64,000 nt of DNA, taken from positions 1,922,001 through 1,986,000 of the forward strand of contig JAMXSV010000028.1 of the NCBI GenBank assembly GCA_027559495.1, given 5' to 3'. Under the pieces are notes generated by a model. The model was not told where the DNA came from and ran no database searches. It saw only the letters and a program-made list of their open reading frames with translations. The stretch's first letter is position 1. Each line of letters begins with the position of its first letter. The DNA comes from Aurifilum marmelostoma. Its lineage: Eukaryota; Ascomycota; Sordariomycetes; Diaporthales; Cryphonectriaceae. Both the position numbers and the translations under genes were made by a program. Positions 1 through 12,435 of this stretch are shown in pieces.

Positions 1-307
1 GAGATGACTGACTGACTTGATTTCTCGATTCTTGAGACAGGTGTGTACTAAATAAAGAACTGTAGGTGCAAAATATAAACAGTCTTGTGTGGGAGCTTGC
101 CCTGATTGCTCTCACACAGACAGGCTCGTCATCTATTGTAATTCAGAAACGCCACCGTGGCGCCCAGAAAGGACAGTAAAAGGATTTAAAAAATAAAATA
201 AAAAAATTAAGGACACGGAAAGTAAACATCCAGACAAGTCAAGCCGCTAGTAATTTCTCCTCGTCGCTCCTCTCTCGGCCCCCCCCACACACACACACAC
301 TCGTTTT
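1..307. other. Spacer downstream of the acyltransferase gene
   Basis: No coding sequence is recognised. It holds A-rich sequence (about 177-215) and a short CA tract (about 286-300) just beyond the stop codon of the neighbouring minus-strand gene, so part of it is probably that gene's 3' UTR. Confidence 0.5.
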
Positions 308-1909
308 TTATTTCGTCCCCGCGGCCAGCTCCTTCTCGATCTTCTCCCAGAGACCGGCAGGGCGGTACCCCTCGAGCCAGTAATTGCCCTTGGAGTCCTT
401 GCCGGTGATGATGAAGCCCTCGGGGTAGGGCAGGCCCGTCTGGATCTGGGAGACGAAGCTCGGGGTCAGGGGCCCGTCGAGGCTCCTGGCGGCGGCGGCG
501 GAGAAGTCGGCCATGTAGACGCCGGACTTGAACCAGTTGGAGTAGCCCATGTGGTGCATGTTGGCGACGCCAAAGAAGACGGGCAGGGGCCCGAGGGGCC
601 AGGCGTTGGCGCGGACCATGGCCTCGTAGGCCTCGACCTGGGCGCGGGTGCCCTGGGCGTTGACGGCCCTGCGGATGTCGCCGGCCAGGCGGCCCAGGGA
701 GGCGTCCATCTCCCTCTTGGTGCGCAGCAGGTTCTTGAAGCTGAGGCAGTTGCCGACGTACAGCCTGTCCGGGGGCAGGAGGTCGCCGGCGAGGGCCTTG
801 CGGGCGGACATGGCCTGCATGATGGTGACGGGCTTGTCGGCGGGGAGGTGGCAGACGGCGAGGCGCGACCACCAGGCGGTGAGGACGTCGTTCTCGGTGA
901 GGAAGGGGTCCGGGTCGCCGGCGTCGCGCAGCTCCTGCAGGCAGTCCTGGCGCATCTTCTCCCAGAAGCGCGGGGGGATGCAGACGGTGCGGTTCTCCTT
1001 CCTGCCGAGGAGCAGGCGGTAGCCGTTGCGCAGGACGTAGGAGCCCGTGGCGAGGGAGCCCAGGGCCGAGGAGGCGACCTCGTACGCCTCGGTCGGGCGC
1101 GTGCCCAGCTCGCGCAGGGGGTCCTCGTCGAAGCCGTGCAGGGACGGGACCTCGGCGTCGCGGCCCTGCAGGATCAGGACCCAGCTGTCGATGACGGCGC
1201 GCAGGCCCATGGCGTCGGCGGCGACGTGCAGCCAGTGGATGGTGACGAGGGTCGAGTCGGTGAAGGAGACGACGCGCAGGCCCAGCACGGGCCGGTCCGT
1301 CTGCGTGTAGTCCTCGAGCGACCGCGGCGAGCCGGGCCCGCACGCCAGCTCCGCCCACTCCTCGGGGTTGCCCACCGTCGCGGGGCGCTCGGTCGGGAGC
1401 CTGGCCGCCGTGGGCAGCTTGCACGCGACCGGGTGGTCCGCGCGGGGGGTGTCGTGCGCGACGTGGGTGTATGCGATGGCCGGGCGCTCGGCGGTGAACT
1501 GTGGTGGGACGTGGTACTCGAGACCTTTTGCCTGTGATGGGACGGGAGGTTTTGTTCCTGGTTTTAGTTTTGTCTGTCTTTTTTTTTCTCTTGTACATCT
1601 CGGAGATATATATATATATATATATGTGTGTGTGATGTGTGTGTGTGATGTGTGTGTGTGTGTGTGAAAGAGAGAGAGAGAGAGAGAGAGAGGACGACAT
1701 ACTCCTTTCCTGACCCTGCCGCCGAGCTTCTGCCAGGTGTCGCGGCGCACGAGCTTGTCGAGGCTGGTGCGCAGCCTCTCTGGGTCCAGCACCTCGTCGA
1801 ACACCATGAGGGCGTACATTGTGATCCTGGAGAACATGGGCGAGTCGTCAAAGTAGTGCAGCGGGATGACCTTGTCAGGTCCAGCCGAGGAGGACTGAGG
1901 AGAAGCCAT
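308..1909 (-). CDS. BAHD/HXXXD-type acyltransferase (trichothecene 3-O-acetyltransferase-like)
   Basis: Exons 1909..1703 and 1531..308; the intron 1702..1532 begins GTATGT and ends CACAG, giving 476 aa. Enzymes of this fold move an acyl group from acyl-CoA to a hydroxyl or amine of a small molecule, usually in the cytosol. The catalytic HXXXD signature is present as HVAAD at about residues 171-175 within IHWLHVAADAMG. The second family motif, DFGWG, is only weakly matched (ADFSAAA near the C-terminus). The length fits the fungal transferase family. The start is the first Met (MASPQSSS), with family-like sequence soon after (DKVIPLHYFDDSPMFSR). The 171-nt intron is a multiple of three and stop-free, so the unspliced frame also stays open; its translation is only Leu-Ser, His-Thr and Tyr-Ile repeats from TA, TG and GA tracts, so I treat it as an intron. 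Substrate unknown; no biosynthetic partner genes lie nearby. Confidence 0.85.
   Translation of the reverse strand: MASPQSSSAGPDKVIPLHYFDDSPMFSRITMYALMVFDEVLDPERLRTSLDKLVRRDTWQKLGGRVRKGVCRPLSLSLSLFHTHTHTSHTHITHTYIYIYISPRCTREKKRQTKLKPGTKPPVPSQAKGLEYHVPPQFTAERPAIAYTHVAHDTPRADHPVACKLPTAARLPTERPATVGNPEEWAELACGPGSPRSLEDYTQTDRPVLGLRVVSFTDSTLVTIHWLHVAADAMGLRAVIDSWVLILQGRDAEVPSLHGFDEDPLRELGTRPTEAYEVASSALGSLATGSYVLRNGYRLLLGRKENRTVCIPPRFWEKMRQDCLQELRDAGDPDPFLTENDVLTAWWSRLAVCHLPADKPVTIMQAMSARKALAGDLLPPDRLYVGNCLSFKNLLRTKREMDASLGRLAGDIRRAVNAQGTRAQVEAYEAMVRANAWPLGPLPVFFGVANMHHMGYSNWFKSGVYMADFSAAAARSLDGPLTPSFVSQIQTGLPYPEGFIITGKDSKGNYWLEGYRPAGLWEKIEKELAAGTK
1605..1692. repeat. Compound (TA)n-(TG)n-(AG)n microsatellite inside the acyltransferase intron
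   Basis: The plus strand runs from a TA tract into TG/TGATG tracts and then an AG tract. It makes up about half of the 171-nt intron and lies just inside the 5' splice site of the minus-strand gene. Confidence 0.95.
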
Positions 1910-3330
1910 GGTGGGATGGTGGTGGTGGTGGTGGTGGTGTTGTTGTTGTTGTTGTTGTTTGCTTGGTGAGAAATGACGATGACGATGATGATTAGACTGT
2001 CGATTATTTGGTATGTTCTCAGTGTGCCGGTTGATGTTTGTGAGTCTCGTGTTTCCTTCTATGTGACATGCCAGAATATTGTCAGCAGGTCTGTCCAGAG
2101 AGGATGCCGGTCGAGAGTTTGAACGGGGTTGGAAGGAATATCAGGAGGAGGGAGAGAGAGACTTACACATGCAAACACACGCACACACACTTACATACAA
2201 GAATGGATTGGGGTTATCACGAACAAGTCTGATCTGTATACGCTGTGCCGCATGGGCTACTACTAATAACTCGAGACGATGGATTATGTATAAAATTAAT
2301 GAGGTCTCCCCCCGTTTCCCCCCCCCCCCCCGGCCAAAAAAAATCCGGAAACTCTCTTCTAAAAAGAAAACTCGGACCCCTAACTTTGAACAGGCCAGGC
2401 CAGATAGACTGACAAGAAACCCATTTTCCTGGACTCTCTCTGGCCTGTGATTGAGATGGCGGTGATAAAAAGTCGACTACCAACCAACAAGGGCTGGGGA
2501 GGCGGGGGGGGGGACCCTTGGGTAGTCTGTAGAAGGATTCGGCCCCCCCCCCTAGCCAGGCACCACTTTCTTTGTCTGTCTCTTGTGTGTGTGTGTGTGT
2601 GCGCCCTTCCAACAGATGGGGCCTTCAAGGGAGGGTCTTTTTGTCTGTGTCTTTTTTTCTTTGGGAACCTGCGCCGCAGCGTTGCATGGACAAGGCCCTT
2701 CCAGATGCAGCAGTTATCTAAGGTATTGCCATCTAATTTTGTTTTTTCTTCTTCTTTTTTTTTCCTTCTTGTTTTTTCTGCTGGTCTTCTTTTCTATTTT
2801 CACCGCAAGGTAACTCTTTCTGTGCATCGAGGTTGCGGTGGAGGATCGTACTACTGCTGGTGGTACTACCTATCTTACAGTATGAGATACTACCTTGTGT
2901 GACTGCGAGTGCAACAGTAATCATTGGGGGGTTGGTATTACACAATACTGTGCTGGTTGTATGTTATACAAGCCCACATTGAAACGAGAGATGGAGGTGG
3001 AGATGGGTCACCAGAGGAGAAACCACTCACTCACATCGACAAATCAGGGAGGCCACCCGCCTATGGAGAGGAAGAGGAGGAGGAGGAGGAGAAGCAGGAG
3101 AAGCAGGAGGCGGGGATTTGATCTCCAGGGCTGACAAGAGGTTCATAATACTACCGTGGTACCAAGTAGTAGGGGGGGCGGCGCCCGGGAGGAAAAGAAA
3201 AATCAACCGAGAGGCCGAGGATTGGCATGGTTTTGACTTTTGGTAGTATGATCTTGGCAACCGTTGAAGGGATAAAAGCGGGTTGGGATCTTCTTTGGGG
3301 CCCGGAGGGTCTTGGGGTTGCATCTGGACT

Positions 3331-3354
3331 GGGGGGGGGGGGGGGGGGGGGGGG
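3331..3354. repeat. G24 homopolymer
   Basis: Twenty-four consecutive G on the plus strand, then TGGG. A run this long could fold as G-quadruplex DNA and is prone to length error in any assembly. Confidence 0.9.
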
Positions 3355-4014
3355 TGGGCAGGTAAATCCGTCATCCATGGGTGGTGGAGAGGACCCAGAC
3401 AGAGTAAGGCCAGTAGTAGAAGTACTGTATGTACTTTAGGTGTGTGTACGGTATGTATCTGGTGGTAGTAATTACCAGGAGTGAGACGCTACTGCAAGGA
3501 ATGAGTACAAGTGATTACTGTTGGGGGTCACAGCGCTATGGGGAGAGTATTTTACTGCTTACGGTAGGAATAATATGTCTTGCTGGAGAAGAAGAGCAAG
3601 CCAGGGTGATAAGCAGCAGCAGCAGCAGCTGGGCAGCAGAGGGAGGGCAGAGTACTACTGTACCCACAATATGTAGTCATCATCATCATCACCATCATCA
3701 CCATCACCACCACCACTACCACCCTGATTATTGTCGTGATTATTGTCATCAAGAGGGACCGTTGTCACCTGTCTCGTCGTATCACACACGGAATTGATCA
3801 ACGATACAGAAACTGACTCGGAAAAAGGAGTAAGCAGCGTGCATCTCTCTCTCGCCATGCCCGATGACAAGTCGCTTATCCTCCCCCCTCCCCATCATTC
3901 CCCATCACTCGGAGGCTTTCTGAGGGGGGAACCACAGTGAGAGGAGGACCCGCCCTTGGCTCCCGATCAGGGTTGCGCCATCACCCTTGGGCCGGGGAGG
4001 AGACACGCATGGAG

Positions 4015-4056
<42 letters not shown>

Positions 4057-4775
4057 TGGGCAAAAAGTGGGGTGTGGATTTTATTTTATTTCATCTTCTT
4101 TTTCTTCTCTTTTTTTTCCTCCCACACACACTCTATCATATCTGGAGAGGGAACCATCACCGCCGCATCTGGCACATGGTGACGATGTGAATCAAGGTGC
4201 GCGAGATGAGCAGCAGGACAGAAGCAGCACACTGCATGCAGATCAGTATAACCACCCACCTGTGACGACTTTTGACACAGCACAGCCAGCATACAATGTA
4301 CAAGCACATGCCACCCACCACGCACAAGGATTTTAGACTTTCTGTTGTGCTCGGAATCTCCTGAGGCCACATGTGCTGGGTCATCTCGCAAATTACTATC
4401 CCTCCCTCTCTATCTCTCTCTCTCTCTCTCTGTTGTGTGTTTCTCTCTCTCTCTCTACATCTCTCTTTCCGCCCCGTCCCCTGCTGCAGCCCAGACAAGG
4501 TACTGCGGAAGTCATAACCAGACGCGGAGCAGAGGTCAAGGGGAGGGGAGGGCAGGGACGAGGTGGAGGACGACGGGCTGCAACATGACAAGAGTCAGTC
4601 GGTCGTTTCTGACCAGAAAAAAACCCAGTCGGACCGGATTGTTGATAAGTTGCGAGAAGAGAGGGGAGGGGCCCTTGTAACAGGCACAGTACTATGTACA
4701 GTCAGTACCCAGCAGGCGAGACGATTATGATATCCACCGCACTGACCAGGAAAAGTTGGGATCGTCTCGCTCCCT

Positions 4776-4806
<31 letters not shown>

Positions 4807-5180
4807 GACCACCCGGTCGAGCCACGAGGTTTTTTGGGCCCCCCCCCCTCCTGTCTCTGTCTCTGTCTCTCTCACATATCTTCGAGTCCACCTTTCTCGG
4901 CGGCCAACCCTTCCCTTGTCATTCTGCTCACACGTCTGCCCTGCCTGTCACTCTAGTGTGCTCTCCCTCCCCCCCCCCCTCCACCTCCCCTCGAGATTCC
5001 CCACGCCAGCGCACTGACTTGAACGGCCGTGCTCAATAAGAAAACAGAGAGAAAGAAAAAAGTCTAATCGGTTCGGCGCGCAAGCGGGAACAGGCTGACC
5101 TAGTATGTAATAGTACTTAGTATAGTATCCACAGACCCCAAAGAAACAGGGCGGCCCCCTCCCCCATCCGGAGGCACCAC

Positions 5181-5308
5181 ATACAAACACACAGACACAA
5201 AAACATACACATACACATTGACACACACACACACATATACACGCACTCTCATAATATACACACACACACACACTCTCTCTCTCTCACACACACACATACA
5301 CATACACT
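5181..5308. repeat. (CA)n-rich microsatellite region
   Basis: About 130 bp dominated by CA/TA/CT dinucleotides on the plus strand. Reverse-strand frames across it translate only as Cys-Val repeats. Confidence 0.9.
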
Positions 5309-6969
5309 GTATCTCTGCCCATATACACTGACTCGATCACTTGGACCACCCGAGCAGAGGCCGTTCCCCTTCCCCTCCTCCCCCCCCCCCCCCCCTGGCC
5401 ACAACCGCAACTTTACAAGTCTCATAACGAGAGTCGTAATCTTCTTTGACGTGTCTATCTCCCCTTTTCGGACATACACAGTATATATGTCATGCAGGGG
5501 GCGACCAGGGGATCAGGAACACGACACCATGGCAAGAACCACGGATCACCTCATCTCGATGTCCATGCAGACAGAAACCGCGGGACGAGGTGACCAGGAG
5601 GAGGAGGTACGTCCTGTATCTTTTTATCCATATGGCCCCATTATCCACATAGAGAGAGAGAGAGAGAAAGGAATGAGACACCAGGGGGGGGGAGATGGAT
5701 GGCAACGCTGGTCTGGGCTGGGACAAGCGTAGCTAGGATCAATGGCAGGGAGTGGGAATGACTGCCTACTGCTACCCTCTCTGACTACAAGCGCTGTGGG
5801 TTAGTTAGTACGTAAGTACATACAGCTGTGATGCAAAGTCATCATGGTGCGTTGGATCGATGGACGCACGGTTTTGGTTTTTTTTTTTTTTTCTTTTTCC
5901 TTCTCTTCTTCTTCCTCGCAGGGCTCAGCCATCTGCCCGCATTACAATGTGGGCGGAAGGAGCCTTGTCTGGACCATCCCTCTTGTCTCACGGATGGAGG
6001 AGGAGGAGGAGGAGGAGGAGGAGGGGGACAGGAACAGAGAGCGGAATAGAAGGGGGCTGCAGAGAGTGCCGGGTTCCTGCCCGTGGCGACTATGTTTAGG
6101 TGTGACACCCCTTGTCTCTCTGTATTTCCCGCCTTGCTTCTTTCTTGTCCTTCTCTCTTTTTCCTCCTCCGCAAGACCTCAACTTGTTAGAGGACCTTCA
6201 CAATTATCTGGCTCTCTCCTCCTCCCTTGCCCCGAACACTCTCGGCATAAGCATCATAACAAGGAGGCTGTGGCAAGATCCCACAAACACCTTACAAAAC
6301 CATGCGGCAGCTCCCACCTCCCAAGGAGTGATGATGTCTATAATCTGCCGTAAGACGGCTAGTGCGGCAGTCGTCGTCCACTTAGCACCGCGGAGAGGGG
6401 ATGAGGCATACAGGGGAGTGGGACATGGGGGGGGGGTTAGCTGATCATCATGCTGAAGGATTCGAAGGATCCTCCTAGTTCTGTAGGATTAGTCGCAAGG
6501 GGAACGAATACCTACTATGTACACACACTCACACACACACTCTCTCTCTGTCTCTGTCTCTCTCTCTCACTTTTCCGTCCCTCTCTATATGCCTCTCCCT
6601 CCCTCGGACAGGCCCCTGGTACGCGTGGTAGGGGTAAGGGTACCACACCTCCCCCCCCCCTCCTCTCTCCTTCGATTAAGGCAATTTCTGGGTCCTCTGC
6701 TTTCTCGGAGCACCCTCACTGTAACCCTCCGGAGGACCTTGGCCACTCTCCCCCAGGCATTCTCATCGTGAGGCTTAGGTAGTAGGAGGGTATCATGTGA
6801 GACCGGTGGATCGAGGTTGCAGAGACGGACGGCAGTGGGCTGGGCATTTTTTTGGTTTCTTTTTTAATTATTATTATTATTATTATTATTTATTTTGCTC
6901 AGCTGTACCTGCTATAGTGCCAGATCTGGAGACGCAGAGTAGGTGCGTGCACATGCATGTTCTTTATTT

Positions 6970-7003
<34 letters not shown>

Positions 7004-7426
7004 CCCTTCAACTTACCTATATCCAGGCCATATCAAAACCACACCCCCCCCCCCCCCCCGACCTGCCCTCTCTTCCTCTCAGCCCTAGATCTAGATTGCA
7101 AAAAGTAAAAATCCACCCGTCGCCCCCAAGTAAGAAGGAAAAAAAGGAAAAAAATACAAGTGCACCTCTTCCTTTCCTCACCTCGCATCAACCTCCTCCT
7201 CGGGGGCTCCATCCATCCAGCTACTTGGGACCAACAGCACCGGCGACGCAACCCGCCAGCCAACCAAACCTAAACTGCAGCATCGCCATCTCTTTGTCAC
7301 AGAAGAGAAAGGCGGGAACAGACGAGACAAGAATTGAGAAAAGAGGCGTTGCCTGATATCTTGGGGGGGCCTCCCAGAAAAAGAAAAAAAAAACACCAAA
7401 AACCACCAACACAACGAGAGGAAACC

Positions 7427-9126
7427 ATGTCGACGCAGGTGGGCGTGATACCTCCGCCGGCGGGCGTGACCCCCGACTTCAGCGGCACATACACGGATCT
7501 CCAGATCGCCGTCATTGTCGTCAACTCGGTCACCTACTTTTTCGCCACCGTCTTTATGTTTCTGAGGTTCTACACGTCTGCGGTCATCAACAAGAGGACA
7601 GAGGCCGGTGACTGTAAGTCTGTGTGGCGTTCAACCCCCCCCCCCCCGTCCCTCCTCCCTCCCTCCCTTCCGGTCCTGTCTGTGCGTGCACCTCTTGATG
7701 GAACATTTGTGCTCACGTATTTTTTCTTTCTTTCTTTTCTCTTCCTGCTAGTCTTTGTATTTGCATCATGGGCTATAGGAGCGGCCTCGTTCGCGGAGAC
7801 TATCGCTGGTAAGTTTTCCCCAGGTCTTGGTACCCCCCCCTCCCCTCCCCATACATCAAGAGAAGCGAAACCTTCTTCTGGACGAAGCATAATCTTGCTC
7901 GGTTCACACTGACGACGACACACGTGCGTGCTTGTATTAATCTGTTTTGTGTGTATAACAGCCATCCAGTTTGGGTACGGACAACATATGTGGAACGTGA
8001 CTGCAGAGCAGATTGGAGGATACTATGGTGTAAGTCGCCGACAAGGACCAGAGGAAGAAAAAAGAAAAAAGAAAAGAAAGAAAAAAAACTGACAAATTAT
8101 ATGTGCCTTGGGATAGAAACTCATCACCATGGCCGTGACCTACTTCTGGTCGCCCAGCCTGACCAAGCTGGCCCTCCTGACGCTCTTCTACTCGGTCAAC
8201 CGGTCCAAGTGGGGGCGCATCTGCACGTGGCTGCTCGCCATCTCCATCTGCATCTACACCATCGTCTTCACCGTGCTCATGTCCGGGCCGTGCAACCCGC
8301 TCGTGGCCGCCAACATCAACTGCGTCAACAACGTCGGCGCCGCCCACGCCGCCCTCAACATCCTGTCCGACCTGATCGTCATTGTGCTCCCGGTGCCCCT
8401 GATCCACGGGCTGCAGATGCCCCTGAAGCAGAAGGTGACGGTCGGCATGCTCATGACCCTCGGCTCCTGGTAGGTTGATGATGTTGTTCCCTTTTCTTGG
8501 GGGGGGGGGGGTTGTTGTCCTCTCCTGGTCTCCACCGCGGCTGACCTTAGTCTGAACAGCTGTGTGGTTGCCTCGATTGTGCGTATCGTCTATGTCACGG
8601 AGATCCAGGACACGGTGGACAACACCTATGCCGAGGCCAAGGTCGGCGTGTGGTCTGCCATCGAGGTCAACATCGGCATCATGTGCGTTAGTAGTAAGTA
8701 TTCAATCCCCCCCCCCCCCCCCCGCCTTTCCACTCACAGTTTTCAGCCCAGACTCCAGTCTACACTAGATATAAATATATATATATATATATATACAGAT
8801 AACTAACTTCTCCCTCAGTGGCACGCCTCAAGCCCTTCATGCAGCGATACTTCCCCAGGTTCCTCTCCCTAGGCAGCACCCACGGCGCCCCGCACAACTA
8901 CAAGGGCGCCAGCGCCTACGGCCCCGGCATGAGCAGCCGGGGCCTGCGGCCGACGCACAACGCGTACGAGCTCCACAGCGTGCAGCCGAGCAGCATGGCC
9001 GCGCCCGAGCTCGAGGGCAAGATCCGGATCAAGACGGAGTACTACGTCTCGCGGTCGGCCAAGGACCAGGACAACGAGAGCACCGATGCCATCTGGCACA
9101 AGCCGGCTCACGGCGAGTGGCAGTGA
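7427..9126 (+). CDS. Pth11-like seven-transmembrane receptor (fungal rhodopsin-domain integral membrane protein)
   Basis: Six exons: 7427..7613, 7752..7808, 7962..8029, 8117..8469, 8560..8693, 8819..9126. Every junction is in phase and the product is 368 aa. Donors are GTAAGT (four) and GTAGGT; acceptors are CTAG, CAG or TAG. An extracellular N-terminus is followed by about seven hydrophobic segments, the first being LQIAVIVVNSVTYFFATVFM; TM4 to TM6 fall in exons 4 and 5. The extracellular-loop cysteines (GPCN, INCVNN) and the following ALNILSDLIVIVLPVPLI helix match the conserved layout of fungal Pth11-related rhodopsin-domain proteins. No N-terminal CFEM domain is present. The C-terminal tail of about 90 residues is polar and ends HGEWQ. 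Members of the family are plasma-membrane proteins, some of them surface or chemical-cue sensors in pathogens; the ligand and G-protein coupling of this one are unknown. Confidence 0.85.
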
Positions 9127-9535
9127 AAGGTGTGTGTGTGGGAGAAAGAAAGAAAGAAAGAAAGAAAGGAGGAGGCGTGAGTTTGTCTCTTTTTTTTTTG
9201 TGTCCTGGAGACCACCTACCTGCTGTTATGTGCAACCAAGACAAGAAAAGAAGAGGAGAAAGAAAAAAAAAAGCACAGTAACGTGTGTGTGTGTGTGTGT
9301 ATATATAGATCATCTTGGGTCGACAAAATCTGGATGGCATGGTGGTGGTGGTGGGATATCTCCTCCTGGACACCTCCCAACGCCTGGCGCATTGGTTGAA
9401 TTGTCTCTTTTTTTTTATTTTATGAACGTCTTTTTTATTTTATTAGTGAGATATCATCATCTTCTTGGTACTGAGTGCATATCATTTTATTAGACTGATA
9501 CTATGGAATAATGAACCTTAAGCTTCTCAAAAAAC

Positions 9536-9536
<1 letters not shown>

Positions 9537-9572
<36 letters not shown>
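9537..9572. repeat. A36 homopolymer
   Basis: Thirty-six consecutive A on the plus strand, followed within 20 bp by a C12 run. It lies about 410 bp downstream of the receptor stop codon. An uninterrupted tail of this kind can mark an old retroposed insertion, but no element body or target-site duplication is visible. Confidence 0.9.
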
Positions 9573-9574
<2 letters not shown>

Positions 9575-10214
9575 ATTAAACAAAAAAGAACCCCCCCCCC
9601 CCGGGCTTGCATACGTTGCTTTAATTGTCATAAACCGACACAAAACAAATACCACAAACGCCATGCCCACTTCTTCAAGCCACTCAGCAGAAACATCCCA
9701 GGGCGGTGAAGGAGCTGAGACATGAAGCTTGCATTTTGTTCCTTTTCTTTTTTTTTTCTTCTTCTCCTCCCACACGCGCTTACAGCTCGCCCACGTGGTG
9801 GCGTCCCAGCATCCCATCTACAGATGCAGTCAATCCCACCATCCTTCACACACTCTCTCTCCATCTTGACCGTTCCCGTCCAGCAACCCACCCCCCCCCG
9901 AAAGACAAAAACATGAATCAAGCAGCAGGGTCAATCATGAACGGGGTAAGAAAAGAAAAGAAAAAAAGGCCTCAACAGCCGTGTGATAGTCCCTGTTACA
10001 TCGGAGCGGAATCCGTATTGGACATCATAGAAAGAAGGGGGGGGGGCCTTCGTGTCTCGCAGATGGATGTGAATCTCTTGATACTGATGAGACGTCGTTA
10101 ACTTTCGGGAGGGCCAGGGGTGTTGACTCTGGAGAGTTTGAGGCTACCCCGGTTTTTTTTTTCTTCGATTGATTGCTGGGGGGAAGGGGGGGGGAGGGCG
10201 TTGTCCTTGCTTGT

Positions 10215-10265
10215 CTCCTCCTCCTCCTCCTCCTCCTCCTCCTCCTCCTCCTCCTCCTCCTCCTC
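10215..10265. repeat. (CTC)n trinucleotide microsatellite
   Basis: About 17 perfect CTC units on the plus strand in non-coding DNA. Its translation is only poly-Leu. Confidence 0.95.
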
Positions 10266-12410
10266 GTCTCCCCACATATTACTGTGGTTCTGACATATGA
10301 TCAGCTTTGGTTGTGCCTGGTATTGATAGATAGGAACCAGGGTTCGAGGGCTGGGGATAGAGAGAGGCCGGAGAAAAAAAAAAAAAAAAAAAAAAAAGAG
10401 GTTTTATCAAATCTGCTTACTACCGTGTATAAAATAGCATCACCACTGCTACGGTCCTCACATGCCATTTATTTAGTACTGTAGTACTTAGTATTCTACC
10501 ACGGAATCTTCTTTTTAACCGTAATGAGAGGCGACAAGACACACCACACCGTCCAGTAGTAAAACTATTTTTAAACCAACAACACTGACACTACTCTGGT
10601 AGTCTTATGCGCGCGACTCTCACAGCTAATGCGCTCGGCCGATTGGCAAAAATCCATCCAGGGACACACGGGCGGGCGAAAATGTCACCTACCTGGTCTG
10701 GACCTAGTGGGAAGAAAGGAAAAAGGCAATAAGTGGGGGAGAGGGGGGGTGGAGCTTTTTTTTTCTTTTACTATCTCGCCTGTGTGCGGCTATCGGATTG
10801 TCTTACGAAAAGGTTGCAGTCGGAGTGGTACTTTGTGATTATTTTTGCGGGGCGGCGCTCATGGGCAGGAGGAATCTCTGGGCCGGGGCGGGACAGCGAA
10901 TCCTTTGGGTTCCGTTCCTGTGGGTGGTGTGTTAGCAGGGCGGCGGATATACGATGTGGTACTGCTACTTGACGCGGAGAAGGGTCGAGGCGTGGATGGA
11001 CTTCAGACCGGGGGGGGGGGGGCAAGTGCACGGGGAGAGAGGAAGAGACAGAGCGGTTCTCCTAGGATGCCGCTGCCGCTGCTGCTTGTGCTTGCATATT
11101 GTCTCTCGATTGTAGTCATGCATCATGGAAGCAGGCTGCTGAGAAGGACAAAAGAGGTTAAAGCAGCAGCAAGAAGGATTGTAGTATCGAGTGGAAACAT
11201 GATGCAGGAGGAAAGGGGATGGAGGAGGAGGAGGAGGGAGGAGGAGGAGGAGGAGGGAGGAAGAGGAATGGTCACATTCGCATCTTGCATTGCCCAATCC
11301 TGCCCCGATCCCAACCTGCGAGTGCGGATAAGATGACCCAATCTCATTACTGCAGAGATGCTTGGAATCACGAGACTGACTGATCAATGGCAGCTGATGA
11401 TGATGAGGCTGGTGGTGGTGAGGCGATAAGGTGGAAGTGTCCAACCGGGGGGTTTTAGTACCCTTGATGGCCTGAAGCGTTGTGCGCATACTGTGCACTG
11501 CTGTGGTGGTACACACCTGAATCTAGGCCTCGGCCCAGTGATCAGGCCCCCCTGGTTGTTTCCGGTGAGGACAAACAGCAGCCAACCGTTTCAACAAGTT
11601 TCAACAGAGGCGCGGCTGAGGGCGGCCCACCCCCGGCCCCGTCCAAGCCTTCTCTCTTGTCTGTCCCTTCTCAGGGCCTGTCTCTCTTTCTCTATTCTCC
11701 ATTTCTTTTTTTTTTCTCTTTTCTTTTCTTCCCTTCCTCTCTCTCTCTGTGACCTCGACCAACCAGCCAGCTCACGCCCTGCCCTTGTCGCCGGTCCCGC
11801 CCAGCAGCCGAGGCGCTTCACCACAGCCTCTCGTTTCCTGCATCTTTGACGCTGTCGAGACGACAAGAGCCACTCAATCTAAATAGACGGGACCAATAAA
11901 ACAAACTTGTTCTACTACTACTTACTGCCCTACCCTGCCCGCGCTTGTCTCCCTCCCGCCATGTCTCTGTCTCTCTCTCTGTGTGTGTGTGTGTACAAGT
12001 AATTCCGCCTTGGCGCCCCCCGGCCTGCGCTTGTTTTATGACTTTTCCTTCCACCCCACCACGCACAGTCTCTCCCCCTCCCCCTCCCCCCGGTGGGCGG
12101 TTAGGTGAAGCCATGGCCAGTCATCTCGACTCGTCCTGACTGTCCTGGCGCCGAGGACATGGTGGTGTCTGCGTATCCGTTGGTCATGGAAGGGCCGCCA
12201 GATCGGGCCCCCCCCCCCATCCCCCCGCCGCCATTGCTTTGCATGTTTGACCGACCACCGCAAGCCTTTGTCTGCTTCCCGCCAGTCCAGAACACACGCC
12301 GTCGAATTACAGTGGGCATGACATGGTCGGGGCCTCAAAGTCCGAAAAAGTCAACCCACAGAGGGCGCTTCAGGGCTTGTAACGCCCCCAGCCAGAGGAC
12401 GTCATCCCGG

Positions 12411-12435
12411 GTGAGGTGAGGTGAGGTGAGGTGAG
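12411..12435. repeat. (GTGAG)5 pentanucleotide tandem repeat
   Basis: Five perfect GTGAG units followed by the degenerate GTGGTGAGGTGG. It lies in the spacer upstream of the Cys/Ser-rich membrane protein gene. Confidence 0.9.

Larger units (their letters stand above)
1910..7426. other. 5.5-kb gene-poor spacer rich in simple repeats
   Basis: No open frame resembles a protein: the longest translate homopolymers and microsatellites. Visible tracts include G24 at 3331-3354, AG repeats at about 4015-4053, T28 at 4779-4806, a CA-rich stretch at 5181-5308, GGA repeats at about 5995-6024, TTA repeats at about 6866-6892 and a C16 run at about 7044-7059. Promoter DNA for the genes on either side presumably lies at the ends. 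A non-coding transcript cannot be excluded from sequence alone. Confidence 0.6.

Noticed and set aside
207..1700. 497-aa minus-strand frame overlapping the acyltransferase
   Set aside because: Out-of-frame translation, Arg/Pro/Gly-rich, and it starts inside the intron microsatellite.
5844..6353. 169-aa plus-strand frame in the first large spacer
   Set aside because: Consists largely of translated poly-T, GGA repeats and Ser/Arg low complexity; no conserved motif or intron pattern.
9537..9602. Poly-A followed by poly-C as a retroposon tail
   Set aside because: No element body, target-site duplication or coding remnant could be seen.
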